Assembly: GCA_025757845.1 (NCBI GenBank)
Contig: CP107211.1
Location: 310,001 to 374,000, forward strand
Direction of reading: 5' to 3'
DNA length: 64,000 nucleotides
Origin: Oscillospiraceae bacterium
Lineage (GTDB): Bacteria > Bacillota > Clostridia > Oscillospirales > Ruminococcaceae
Shown: positions 43,274-52,586 of the stretch, one piece after another
Layout: each line of letters opens with the position of its first letter
How positions within the stretch are numbered: the first letter of the stretch is position 1
The notes under the pieces: model-generated
What the model saw: only the letters and a program-made list of their open reading frames with translations
What the model was told of the DNA's origin: nothing
The model's database searches: none
Program-made: the position numbers and the translations under genes

Positions 43274-44071
43274 TTACAGCTCCCCCCGCAGCTCCACCAT
43301 ATCGGCCCAGAACCGTTTGGGACAGTGGGTCATGCGGCCTTTTTCGTTGTGGCGCGCTTTGATTTCCAGCGTTTTGTAGAACTGCGTCCACAGCGCCTGA
43401 AACTGCTGCTCCCGCGCGCTGGGCGGCGGCAGCTCCAAAGGCGCTGCCAGTTCCAGCAGCCGGGTGCCGTGCTTTTCGTGCAGCAGCACCGCCTGATGGA
43501 CGGCATCGTAGATCATAAAGTCCTCCTCCGGAAAGCGTCCGCAAAAGTGCGGGCGCAGCAGGGGGAGGATATAATTTTTGGGGTGGATGACCGCGCCCAG
43601 CATCCCGTCGTGCTCCTCGAACCGCACAAAGCCCTGGAACTTGTCTACCTCCCAGTCCAGACTTTTTTTCATGGCGTAGAGGGGCGCGACCACCGGGTGC
43701 CCCTCCCGCTTGACCGTGCCCGGACCCAGCGCAAAGGCCAGATGCAGAAAGCGGAGCAGCAGCAGCTCCTTGTCCTCCTGCCCGGAGAGAAAATCCCGGC
43801 TGACGAGGTACTCGGTCTCTGCGCCCAGCTTTTTGCCAAAGCTGGCAAATACCCGGCGGGCAATGGCGGGGTCGGTGGAGATCTCCTTGACCGGGTAGAG
43901 GGTGGCCGTTTCCCGCTGGGGCGTCCACACCGCAAAGGGAAGCTCGTGCTGGGCAAAGCTCTCGTACACGCAGCACAGAAAGCCCTCAAAGCTGCCGTCA
44001 TACAGGTAGACCACGTCGGCATCGTGCAGCTTGCGCGCCCCCTTGGGGCTTACAGCGCTTTGGCAAGACAT
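43274..44071 (-). CDS. DUF4130 protein (putative DNA metabolism partner)
   Basis: A 265-residue protein of the TIGR03915 type. VYLYDGSFEGFLCCVYESF and RHNEKGRMTHCPKRFWADMVEL are the conserved ends. Family members sit beside a radical SAM protein with a helix-hairpin-helix, as here, where it overlaps that gene by 22 nt. A DNA repair or modification role is proposed for the pair in family models, not shown. Confidence 0.9.
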   Translation of the reverse strand: MSCQSAVSPKGARKLHDADVVYLYDGSFEGFLCCVYESFAQHELPFAVWTPQRETATLYPVKEISTDPAIARRVFASFGKKLGAETEYLVSRDFLSGQEDKELLLLRFLHLAFALGPGTVKREGHPVVAPLYAMKKSLDWEVDKFQGFVRFEEHDGMLGAVIHPKNYILPLLRPHFCGRFPEEDFMIYDAVHQAVLLHEKHGTRLLELAAPLELPPPSAREQQFQALWTQFYKTLEIKARHNEKGRMTHCPKRFWADMVELRGEL

Positions 44072-45408
44072 TGCACCGCCTCCTCCCGTACCATGCGGAC
44101 AGCCGCCCGGGGCGGCACGCCCTGCCCGATGAGGTTGTCCACGGCAGGCGGGCTGAACAGGCTCAGCTGCTCGCAGCTGCCGCTGAACACGTTGGGGTCG
44201 ATGAGCGCCCGGGTGATGCGCTCCCGCCCGGCGCTGCCGCGCCCCGGGTGTGCCCCGGCAAAGCCCCGGCAGGTGATGAAATACTGCGCCCGCTTGAGCA
44301 CCACCCCCATGCGCTTGAGCTCGTCCAGCCCCAGCGCCGCCTGCTTGCGAGCGCGCCAGATGCGCCGGGCGCTTTTGGGGCCGATGCCCGGTACCCGCAG
44401 CAGCATTTCAAAGGGCGCGCGGTTCACGTCCACCGGGAACAGCCCGTAGTGCTGCACCGCCCAGTTGCATTTGGGGTCCAGATAGGGGTTGAAGTTGGGG
44501 TTATCCTGATCTAAAATTTCGTCGGCCTCGAACTGGTAGAACCGCAGCAGCCAGTCTGCCTGATACAGCCGGTGTTCCCGCAGCAGGGGCGGTTTGGTGT
44601 CCAGCGCGGGCAGGCGGGTGTCCTCGGCCACCGGGATGTAAGCCGAGTAGAACACCCGCTTGAGGCTGTACTTCTGGTACATGCCCTCGGTGAGCTTTAA
44701 AATGTGGTAGTCCGTTTCCGGCGAGGCCCCCACGATCATCTGGGTGCTCTGCCCGGCGGGGGCAAACTTGGGCGCGTGACGGTACAGGGTGAGCTCTTCC
44801 CGGCTGGCGGCACCGGACACCGCGATTTGCTTCATGGGCCGGAAGATGGAGTGCCGCCCCTTGTCCGGGGCCAGCAGGTTCAGGCTGCGTTCGCTGGGCA
44901 ATTCCACATTCACGCTCAGGCGGTCGGCCAGATACCCCAGCTGCTGCAGAAGATCCGGGCTGGTGCCGGGGATGGCCTTGGCGTGGATGTAGCCGCCAAA
45001 GCGGTATTCGCCCCGCAGCAGCCGCAGGACCGCCAGCATCCGCTCGGTGGTGTAGTCCGGGCTGCCCAGCACCGCGCTGGACAGGAACAAGCCCTCGATG
45101 TAGTTGCGGCGGTAGAACTCCATGGTCAGCTCGGCCAGCTCCCGGGGCGCAAAGGTGGCGCGGGGGATATCGTTGGACTTGCGGTTGACGCAGTAGCTGC
45201 AATCGAAGGAGCAGCAGTTGGTCATCAGCACCTTGAGCAGGCTCACACAGCGGCCATCGGCGGTAAAGGCGTGGCAGCACCCCGGTGCATAGCAGCTGCC
45301 CACGGTTCCGGCCCGCGCCGTGCGGGAAGCCCCGCTGGAGGTGCAGGCTACGTCGTATTTGGCGCTGTCGGCCAGAATGGTCAGCTTGTCCATGAGTGTC
45401 TGTTCCAT
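44050..45408 (-). CDS. Radical SAM protein with helix-hairpin-helix domain
   Basis: A 452-residue protein of the TIGR03916 type. The cluster motif is CSFDCSYC (CxxxCxxC) in NCCSFDCSYCVNRKSND. The C-terminal helix-hairpin-helix is LLRVPGIGPKSARRIWRAR. Extra Cys residues lie in SCYAPGCCHAF. The start at 45408 is preferred; a second Met six codons on is possible. With the overlapping DUF4130 gene it forms a conserved pair thought to act on DNA. Confidence 0.9.
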   Translation of the reverse strand: MEQTLMDKLTILADSAKYDVACTSSGASRTARAGTVGSCYAPGCCHAFTADGRCVSLLKVLMTNCCSFDCSYCVNRKSNDIPRATFAPRELAELTMEFYRRNYIEGLFLSSAVLGSPDYTTERMLAVLRLLRGEYRFGGYIHAKAIPGTSPDLLQQLGYLADRLSVNVELPSERSLNLLAPDKGRHSIFRPMKQIAVSGAASREELTLYRHAPKFAPAGQSTQMIVGASPETDYHILKLTEGMYQKYSLKRVFYSAYIPVAEDTRLPALDTKPPLLREHRLYQADWLLRFYQFEADEILDQDNPNFNPYLDPKCNWAVQHYGLFPVDVNRAPFEMLLRVPGIGPKSARRIWRARKQAALGLDELKRMGVVLKRAQYFITCRGFAGAHPGRGSAGRERITRALIDPNVFSGSCEQLSLFSPPAVDNLIGQGVPPRAAVRMVREEAVQCLAKAL

Positions 45409-45535
45409 AAAAATGCACCCCCCGAACGGAAAAAAGAGTATAAAAGAAAAAGCCATGCGCAAAACTGCAAATGGCTTTTGATTCAAAAAACAGAGGCATG
45501 CAGAAAACCTGTTTGCTCGATCTTTTCGTGAAAAT

Positions 45536-45632
45536 GTGTTTGGAGTGGCCCGCAGGCCACGACAAACACGAAATAAAAAACAAATTTTCCGCTGAATATG
45601 GCCAGAGTGAAACGGAGGCCATTTTAAAATAG
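45536..45632 (+). repeat. Two-hairpin intergenic repeat, copy 2
   Basis: Hairpin 1 is GTGTTTG, GA, GTGGCC, CGCA, GGCCAC, GA, CAAACAC (45536-45569). Against copy 1 the inner helix has C-G changed to T-A on both sides. Hairpin 2 has GGCC (45600-45603), 13-nt loop AGAG-N5-CGGA and GGCC (45617-45620), where copy 1 has GCCC/GGGC. The flanking genes are on the minus strand, unlike at copy 1. Confidence 0.75.
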
Positions 45633-45637
45633 AAGAT

Positions 45638-46270
45638 TTACCACTTGGCCTTGGTCTCCACCACGCGGCCGGCGATGTGCAGGTGGTTCAGGTCCTCGCC
45701 CTTGATCACCAGTTCGTTGTAGGCGGGGTTGAAGGGCTGCAGCACCACACAGTTGCCGCGCTGGATGTAGCGCTTCAGGGTGCCCTCGCCCTCGTCGCCG
45801 TAGATCAGCACGCCCAGATCGCCGTTTTCCAGCGTGTCCTGCTTGTGCACCAGGGCCAGGTCACCGTCCTGGATGCGGGGCTCCATGCTGTCACCGCGCA
45901 CCACCAGATAGAAATAGTTGGAGGGATCCTTCACGCGGGCATACTCCTGCCCGTAGTCTTCCTCAAAGGCCAGAGCACCGTAACCGGCCTTCACGGTGCC
46001 GATCACCGGGATCAAGCTCTCGGAATAGCTGCCAAAGAAGCGCTCTTCCGGGGCGGACACGTTGCTCACCGGGCGGTACAGCCCCAGCAGATAGTCTGCC
46101 GTGGTGTTCAGCAGCTCCGCGATGCGGGCCACCGTGGAGGGGTCGGGGGAGGATTTGCCGCTTTCCCACTTGCCGACGGCCTGCTGGGTCACGCCGAGCT
46201 TTGCGGCGAGTTCTGCCTGGCTCACGCCCTGTTTTTTGCGGCACTGCTTCAATAGCTCTGAAAACGACAT
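45638..46270 (-). CDS. XRE-HTH/S24 peptidase repressor
   Basis: A 210-residue LexA-like repressor. An XRE helix-turn-helix (about 5-60) is joined to an S24 domain with Ser128 (RGDSMEP) and Lys166 (TLKRY). An Ala95-Gly96 in VKAGYGA fits the self-cleavage site. True LexA has a different winged N-terminus, so this is a phage CI-like or stress repressor. No phage genes are near. Confidence 0.88.
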   Translation of the reverse strand: MSFSELLKQCRKKQGVSQAELAAKLGVTQQAVGKWESGKSSPDPSTVARIAELLNTTADYLLGLYRPVSNVSAPEERFFGSYSESLIPVIGTVKAGYGALAFEEDYGQEYARVKDPSNYFYLVVRGDSMEPRIQDGDLALVHKQDTLENGDLGVLIYGDEGEGTLKRYIQRGNCVVLQPFNPAYNELVIKGEDLNHLHIAGRVVETKAKW

Positions 46271-46315
46271 GGTAATTCTCCTTTACATCCAGAGGGGGAT
46301 TCGTTTGATGGTTTT

Positions 46316-46344
46316 ATTATACAACAAAAAGGTGTTTCTGTAAA
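46316..46344 (-). promoter_or_regulatory. Promoter of the S24 repressor
   Basis: Minus strand TTTACA (46339-46344), 17-bp spacer, TATAAT (46316-46321). Confidence 0.7.
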
Positions 46345-46425
46345 GAGCTTTCTGCAAGCGGAGCAAAAAAAGGTTGTGGGTGGCGGCGGCTTTTCCCACC
46401 ATCCTGAAAAAATTTGCAGAAAGGC

Positions 46426-46454
46426 TTGACAGCACGCGGCAAATCTGGTAAATT
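46426..46454 (+). promoter_or_regulatory. Promoter of the serine tRNA genes
   Basis: TTGACA (46426-46431), 17-bp spacer, TAAATT (46449-46454), 39 bp before the first tRNA. Confidence 0.6.
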
Positions 46455-46493
46455 AAATAGGCATTCGACACGGCGTAAGGCGAGTGTCCACAA

Positions 46494-46581
46494 GGAGAGA
46501 TGTCCGAGTGGTTTAAGGAAGCAGTCTTGAAAACTGCCGTACGGCAACGTACCGTGGGTTCGAATCCCACTCTCTCCGCCA
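46494..46581 (+). tRNA. tRNA-Ser (UGA)
   Basis: Acceptor arms GGAGAGA and TCTCTCC with encoded CCA. Anticodon loop CTTGAAA gives UGA. A long variable arm (class II) is present, and TTCGAATCC marks the T loop. Confidence 0.95.
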
Positions 46582-46615
46582 TTTTTTATAGAATAAGTGT
46601 AACGCACTTTGCTCT

Positions 46616-46709
46616 GGAGTAGTACTCAAGAGGCCGAAGAGGCGCCCCTGCTAAGGGCGTAGGTCGTCTAAACAACGGCGCGAGGGTTCAAATCCCTCCT
46701 ACTCCGCCA
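46616..46709 (+). tRNA. tRNA-Ser (GCU)
   Basis: Acceptor arms GGAGTAG and CTACTCC, encoded CCA. Anticodon loop CTGCTAA gives GCU. Long variable arm and TTCAAATCC T loop. It lies 34 bp after the first and is probably co-transcribed. Confidence 0.95.
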
Positions 46710-46711
46710 AG

Positions 46712-46750
46712 AAAAAGCTCGATGATCCATTGAGATCACCGGGCTTTTTC
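46712..46750 (+). terminator. Terminator of the tRNA genes
   Basis: AAAAAGC pairs with GCTTTTT around an imperfect inner stem (TGATC / GATCA), directly after the second tRNA. Confidence 0.6.
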
Positions 46751-46769
46751 CATTTTTGCACGCAAAAAA

Positions 46770-46805
46770 GAAGGGCACCGGCTTTTGAAAGTCCGGTGTC
46801 CCTTC
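46770..46805 (-). terminator. Terminator of the TraX-like gene
   Basis: GAAGGG-ACCGG / CCGGT-CCCTTC stem with TTTTTT on the minus strand, 5 bp after the gene. Confidence 0.75.
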
Positions 46806-46809
46806 CGGG

Positions 46810-47556
46810 TCACAGCAGCAGGTTGGTAATGCAGGCCAGCACCAGCAGGTGCACCGGGTAGAACCAGTAAAAGGCCTTTTTTTGCAGCGGACTGCACGCG
46901 CCGCGCTGTCCGTTATAGAACCAGACCAGCACAAAGGCCAGCGGGGCGGTGAGCTCGAACAAAAACAGCGCTGCGCCCGCAAGGCACTGCCGCTTGCGGT
47001 TTGCGCGGGTGAGGTATAAGGCGCAGATGATCAGCACGCCGATGGCGTTGTAGTCGGTATTGGCAGCCAGCGCCAGCGCAGCGCAGCCCCCGGCACACAG
47101 GATGCCCTGCCAGCCGGGCAGGCCGTTTTCCTTTTCAAAGTGCTTGAGTCCTGCCATGGCCAGCACGCCCAGCGCCAGCGTCCAGTAAACATTCTGCGCG
47201 CCCGGGAAAAAGGGGGTGCGGAAGAACGCAAGGTCAAAGGGCACCTCGCTCAAAAGGCCGAACAGCACCAGCCGCCCAAGGTAGCCTTTGACGTTGTGGG
47301 TGTGCACAAAGCCCTCCACCAGCAAAAAACAGAACAGCGGAAAGGCCAGCCGTCCGGTGAAGCGCAGCACCATGTCCAGCCGGTACAGCGGGTAGGCAGA
47401 AAGGGTGTCTTGGGAGAGGGTGCCGGCATCCAGCCCGGGCGTAAGGATGCCCGCCTCGATGCAGGACGCGCCGATGTGGTCCACCAGCATGGTGATGCAG
47501 GCAATGGTTTTAAGAGCGGTGCCGCTGAAGGTGCGGCGCGGGGAAAGTGCGGTCAT
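46810..47556 (-). CDS. TraX-like acetyltransferase-type membrane protein
   Basis: A 248-residue protein with about seven hydrophobic segments. LKTIACITMLVDHIGA and RFTGRLAFPLFCFLLVEGF are the TraX signature, and FYWFYPVHLLVLA the C-terminus. F-plasmid TraX acetylates pilin; chromosomal members in Clostridia have unknown targets. The start at 47556 has GAGGTG upstream. No conjugation genes are near. Confidence 0.85.
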   Translation of the reverse strand: MTALSPRRTFSGTALKTIACITMLVDHIGASCIEAGILTPGLDAGTLSQDTLSAYPLYRLDMVLRFTGRLAFPLFCFLLVEGFVHTHNVKGYLGRLVLFGLLSEVPFDLAFFRTPFFPGAQNVYWTLALGVLAMAGLKHFEKENGLPGWQGILCAGGCAALALAANTDYNAIGVLIICALYLTRANRKRQCLAGAALFLFELTAPLAFVLVWFYNGQRGACSPLQKKAFYWFYPVHLLVLACITNLLL

Positions 47557-47679
47557 AAAGAACACCTCGTTCAGTTTGCAAAAAATCGTTACAGGAACTA
47601 TAACGAAGAAAAGGCGGCGTTTCCTGCAGAAATCGCGGCAAAATCTGCACAGAGCGTGCAAAAATCGGGGCAAAAACGC

Positions 47680-47708
47680 TTGACAGAAAAGGTGTGGGAT
47701 AGTACAAT
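47680..47708 (+). promoter_or_regulatory. Promoter of the LysR gene
   Basis: TTGACA (47680-47685), 17-bp spacer, TACAAT (47703-47708), about 98 bp before the start. Confidence 0.65.
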
Positions 47709-47806
47709 CAAGAAGATAATTGAACTATCTCAAACGAAAGATGAAAAAGATTCACAGAGAATCGGGCGTCTCCGAACCAGAATAATCAGGAAGGAGGCTT
47801 TGGGGC

Positions 47807-48691
47807 ATGACGCTTTTTTCCTACGAGATCTTCGATGCAGTGGCACGGCAGGGCAGCTTCAACAAAGCGGCCCAGCAGCTGCATCTGACCCCTTCGGCCA
47901 TCAGCCACGCCATTGCCGTGATGGAGGAGGAGCTGGGCTTTGCCCTGTTCAACCGCGGCAAAAACGGCGTATCCATGACCAGTTATGGCGCTTCGCTGTA
48001 TCCGTCCATCCGTGCGGTGCTCAACAGTGACGAGGCACTCAAGCAGAGCATTGCCCGCCTGAACGGCCTGGAAAAAGGCAAGGTGAAGCTGGGTGCATTC
48101 AACTCGGTGTGCGCTTCGCTGCTGCCGGGCCTGCTCAAGAGCTTCGCGGCCCAGTACCCTCAGATCGAAATTGAAGTGTATCAGGGCACCTACGACGATG
48201 TCAAGGAGTGGCTGCGCACCGGGCAGGTGGACGTTGCGTTCCTTTCCTCCACCTGCAAGGAGGAATTCAACCTCACCGAGCTGTTTCGGGAGCCGCTGCT
48301 GTGCATCGTGCCGCAGGACTGGCCCGAACCCCAGGACGGCGTGATGACCCCTGCTCTGATGAACGGCCAGAGCTTTGTGGTGCAGTGCGATGCCACCGAC
48401 GCCGAGATGCGGCAGTTCCTCAAGAAGTACAAGATCAGCACCGAGCGCCGCTGCCATGTCATCGACGACCAGTCCAACATCGCCATGGTGGAGGCCGGAC
48501 TGGGCATTTCCATCATGCCGCAGATGCTGCTGCGGGACTGCAAGGCCGCCGTCAAGGTGTATCCCATCGAGCCGGAGGAGTACCGCGTGGTGGGCTTGGC
48601 CGTGCAGCGCCCGGCCTCCATGGCTCCCGCCGTGGAGCAGATGTTCCACCACATCGTGGACTACTGCCGTCAGCTGGAGCTGCCCCTGTGA
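47807..48691 (+). CDS. LysR-family transcriptional regulator
   Basis: A 294-residue regulator. HTH at about 4-60 (FDAVARQGSFNKAAQQLHLTPSAISHAI), co-inducer domain at about 90-290. It stands alone with its own promoter and terminator and has no divergent target, so its regulon cannot be told. It is next to the FadR-type regulator of the catabolic region. Confidence 0.92.
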   Translation: MTLFSYEIFDAVARQGSFNKAAQQLHLTPSAISHAIAVMEEELGFALFNRGKNGVSMTSYGASLYPSIRAVLNSDEALKQSIARLNGLEKGKVKLGAFNSVCASLLPGLLKSFAAQYPQIEIEVYQGTYDDVKEWLRTGQVDVAFLSSTCKEEFNLTELFREPLLCIVPQDWPEPQDGVMTPALMNGQSFVVQCDATDAEMRQFLKKYKISTERRCHVIDDQSNIAMVEAGLGISIMPQMLLRDCKAAVKVYPIEPEEYRVVGLAVQRPASMAPAVEQMFHHIVDYCRQLELPL

Positions 48692-48708
48692 CCTGTTCAG
48701 TATAACAC

Positions 48709-48743
48709 AAAGCGGCCGGTGCGGGAAACACCGGCCGCTTTTG
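48709..48743 (+). terminator. Terminator of the LysR gene
   Basis: AAAGCGGCCGGTG, 7-nt loop, CACCGGCCGCTTT then TT. Confidence 0.8.
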
Positions 48744-48794
48744 CATAAAACAAAAACCTTTGCTGCCGGAGCGAAGGTTTCTGCACGGCGTTGC

Positions 48795-48823
48795 TTTACA
48801 CTGCCAGAAATTTCCGGTATAAT
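48795..48823 (+). promoter_or_regulatory. Promoter of the FadR-type regulator
   Basis: TTTACA (48795-48800), 17-bp spacer, TATAAT (48818-48823). Confidence 0.7.
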
Positions 48824-48864
48824 GAAGGGTAGAACAGAGCAAAACGCCAAAGGAAGAGGTTTTT

Positions 48865-49653
48865 ATGGAAACTGCGGGGTACGATTCCAGCCGGCCGCTG
48901 GCCGAACAGGTTGCACAGCGGATCAAGGACTACATTCTGGAAGAAAAACTGAAGAGCGGCGACAAGCTGCCCACTGAAACAGCGCTTGCCCGCGAGATGG
49001 GTGTGGCACGCAGTACCGTGCGCGAGGCCATCAAGCGGCTGGAGTCACAGAATATTCTGACCGTGCGCCACGGCGCGGGCTCTTTTGTGACCGACCAGCC
49101 CGGCCTGGCGGATGACCCGCTGGGGCTGGATTTCATTGAGGACAAGGAGCGTCTGGCCTTCGACCTGCTGGAGGTGCGTAACATCATCGAGCCGGCCATT
49201 GCCGCGCTGGCGGCGCGCCATGCCACCCCGGAGGACATCGCCGAGATGGAATCGCTGTACAACCTCATGGAATACCACATCCTGCATGGGCAGGACTATC
49301 TGGACGAGGATATGAAGTTCCACCGGACCATTGCCCGCGCCAGCGGCAATCTGGTGGCTCCCCAGCTGGCTCCCATCATCACGGCGTCGGTGGAGGTGTT
49401 CACCGAGGGCACCCACCGCGCTCTGCTGCAGGAGACCCTGGACACCCACAAGGCTGTACTGGAGGCCATCAAGTGCGGCGACAGCACCTGGGCACGGGAT
49501 GCCATGACCCTGCACCTTTCCTACAACCGCGACCTGTACCGGAAGATGCACCGCGCCCGCAGCGGTGAACCGCCCCTTGCTCCCAAAGTGCCGGAATGGG
49601 TGCTGCAGCTCAAGGAGCTGGCCAAGCCCGAAGAACCGGAAGAAAAAGAGTGA
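48865..49653 (+). CDS. FadR-subfamily GntR regulator
   Basis: A 262-residue regulator. A GntR winged HTH (about 12-78: LPTETALAREMGVARSTVREAIKRLE) is followed by an FCD all-helical ligand domain (about 95-230) with candidate metal ligands in DMKFHRT, THKAVLEAI and LHLSYN. Such proteins usually answer to sugar acids or other carboxylates. It sits beside the sugar-acid operons, and their gap has two copies of TTGTCGGACAA, which fits the subfamily's TNGTNNNACNA pattern. Confidence 0.9.
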   Translation: METAGYDSSRPLAEQVAQRIKDYILEEKLKSGDKLPTETALAREMGVARSTVREAIKRLESQNILTVRHGAGSFVTDQPGLADDPLGLDFIEDKERLAFDLLEVRNIIEPAIAALAARHATPEDIAEMESLYNLMEYHILHGQDYLDEDMKFHRTIARASGNLVAPQLAPIITASVEVFTEGTHRALLQETLDTHKAVLEAIKCGDSTWARDAMTLHLSYNRDLYRKMHRARSGEPPLAPKVPEWVLQLKELAKPEEPEEKE

Positions 49654-49663
49654 ATCGAACGCA

Positions 49664-49713
49664 AACAGCCCGCATGACGGAGCACGATGCTCCTGCCATG
49701 CGGGCTGTTTTTC
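49664..49713 (+). terminator. Terminator of the FadR-type gene
   Basis: AACAGCCCGCATG and CATGCGGGCTGTT with an inner GGAGCA/TGCTCC helix, then TTTT. Confidence 0.8.
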
Positions 49714-49739
49714 TGTGTTAACTCAGGCGGTGGGATGCA

Positions 49740-50888
<1,149 letters not shown>

Positions 50889-50938
50889 GGGAAATCATCC
50901 TTTCTCTTGTATTGCAGAAGGTTTCAATGGGTTCAGGT

Positions 50939-51565
50939 TCAGCGCTGGATCTGGTCCACCATGCCGCGGACGTAGGCGGCGCAGGCTTCCCAGTCGTTGG
51001 CGGCCACGGCGTCCTTGGGCATCAGGCTGGAGGCCAGGCCCACGCTGATGCAGCCGGCGTCAAAGAACTCGCGGATGTTGGCGGGGCTCACGCCGCCGAT
51101 GGCCATGTAGTTGGTGCCGTCAAAGGGGCCCTGCAGGTCCTTGACGTAGTGGCGGGGCATGCTGCCGGCCGGGAACAGCTTCATGGTCTTGTAGCCGAAC
51201 TGTAGGCTGGTGGCCACGTCGGTGGGGGTCAGCACGCCGGGCAGCAGGGCGATGTCGTTCTCGGCGCAGTAGCTGAACACATCCAGCGGGGTGCCGGGGG
51301 TCAGAAGGAACTGTGCACCGGCGTCCAGAGCGGCTTTGCAGCGCTCCACGGTGATGGCGGTGCCGGCACCCACGGTGCAGCGGTCCCCGAAATGGGTGCG
51401 CAGCATCGTGATCTGCTCCAGGGCGTGGGGGCTATTCAGTGCCACCTCAAAGAAGGGGGCACCGCCCTGCACGGCGGCCTCAGCGTAATCAATGGTCTTT
51501 TCCAGCGGAACGTTGCGCAGGATGGCCAGCAGCGGATGCTTGGAAACCAGATCGTAAGTGTCCAT
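50939..51565 (-). CDS. KDPG/KDPGal aldolase
   Basis: A 208-residue class I aldolase that splits 2-keto-3-deoxy-6-phosphosugar acids to pyruvate and glyceraldehyde 3-phosphate. ILRNVPLEKT, the Glu in FFEVALNSP and the Schiff-base Lys in MKLFPAGSM are visible, as is AIGGVSPANI. The start at 51565 has AAAGGAG upstream. The DgoD neighbour suggests the galacto form. Confidence 0.9.
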   Translation of the reverse strand: MDTYDLVSKHPLLAILRNVPLEKTIDYAEAAVQGGAPFFEVALNSPHALEQITMLRTHFGDRCTVGAGTAITVERCKAALDAGAQFLLTPGTPLDVFSYCAENDIALLPGVLTPTDVATSLQFGYKTMKLFPAGSMPRHYVKDLQGPFDGTNYMAIGGVSPANIREFFDAGCISVGLASSLMPKDAVAANDWEACAAYVRGMVDQIQR

Positions 51566-51612
51566 ACAAAAAACTCCTTTCGGCAAAAAATGAAACCGGT
51601 GGTTTCAGCGGA

Positions 51613-52560
51613 TCAGCGGTAGGTGATGGCAGCGCCGGTGAGGGCAGCTTCCATCTGGGCGGCGTCGGGGTAGCCCTCCACGTCGCCCGGGGTCTGGGTG
51701 GCCAGGGCGCCGCAGATGGCACCCATGCGGCCTGCGGTGACCACATCGCGGCCCTGCAGGATGCCGGCCAGGAAGCCGGCATTGAAGCCGTCTCCGGCGC
51801 CGATGGGCTCAATGGGCTTACAGGGGTAGGGCGGCAGCTTTTCGCGGGTGGTCTTGTCGGCCACCCAGGCACCGTTGCCGCCGTCCTTGATGGCCACATA
51901 CTGTGCGCAGCCGTCGCGGAACAGCAGATCGAAGATGGTGTCCGGGTCCCGCAGGCCGAACAGGGCGTCGGCCTCGTCCAGGCCCAGCAGCACGATCTCG
52001 CTCTGCAGGGTCAGCTCCCGGATCAGGGGGGCGTAGTCCTGCCCACGCCACAGCTTGCGGCGGATGTTGGGGTCAAAGCTGATGGCAACGCCTTTCTCCT
52101 TGGCCAGAGCAAAGGCGGCTTTGGTCATGGCCAGGCAGCTCTCGCTCAGCACGGGGGTGATGCCGCTCATGTGCAGCACCTTCACGCCGTCCAGCAGGGC
52201 GGGGGTCACGTCCTCGGGGCACAGGTGGCTGGCGGCGCTGTTCTCACGGTAGTAGAACACTTTGGTCTCGCCCACGCCGGTCTCCTTGAACATGATGCCG
52301 GTGCGGTGGTCGGGGTCGTAGATGACGCGGGAACAGTCCACGCCCTCGGCACGGAGCTGATTGCGGATGAAGCAGCCAAACTCGTCGGTGCCCAGGCGGC
52401 TGACCCAGGCGGCCTCCAGGCCCAGCTTTGCCAGACCCACGGCTACATTGCTCTCGGCACCGGCGGTGCGGATGCCGAAGTTCTGCACATAGCGCAGGGC
52501 ACCCACGCTGTCCGGGGTGAAGGCGGCCATGGTCTCGCCGATGGTGATCAACTGAGGCAT
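51613..52560 (-). CDS. kdgK: 2-keto-3-deoxygluconate/galactonate kinase (PfkB family)
   Basis: A 315-residue sugar kinase that phosphorylates the 2-keto-3-deoxy acid for the aldolase. GAESNVAVGLAKLG and the catalytic/anion-hole IGAGDGFNAGFLAG are visible. The start at 52560 has AAAAGGAG upstream. It lies between the aldolase and iclR. Confidence 0.9.
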   Translation of the reverse strand: MPQLITIGETMAAFTPDSVGALRYVQNFGIRTAGAESNVAVGLAKLGLEAAWVSRLGTDEFGCFIRNQLRAEGVDCSRVIYDPDHRTGIMFKETGVGETKVFYYRENSAASHLCPEDVTPALLDGVKVLHMSGITPVLSESCLAMTKAAFALAKEKGVAISFDPNIRRKLWRGQDYAPLIRELTLQSEIVLLGLDEADALFGLRDPDTIFDLLFRDGCAQYVAIKDGGNGAWVADKTTREKLPPYPCKPIEPIGAGDGFNAGFLAGILQGRDVVTAGRMGAICGALATQTPGDVEGYPDAAQMEAALTGAAITYR

Positions 52561-52586
52561 AAATAACACTCCTTTTCTTATAGGGC

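Noticed and set aside
45638..46270. S24 protein as LexA
   Set aside because: The N-terminal domain is XRE type, not the winged helix of LexA.
46616..46709. An integrated element next to the serine tRNA genes
   Set aside because: tRNA genes are common integration sites, but no integrase or repeated tRNA 3' end lies downstream; a terminator and a TraX-like gene follow.
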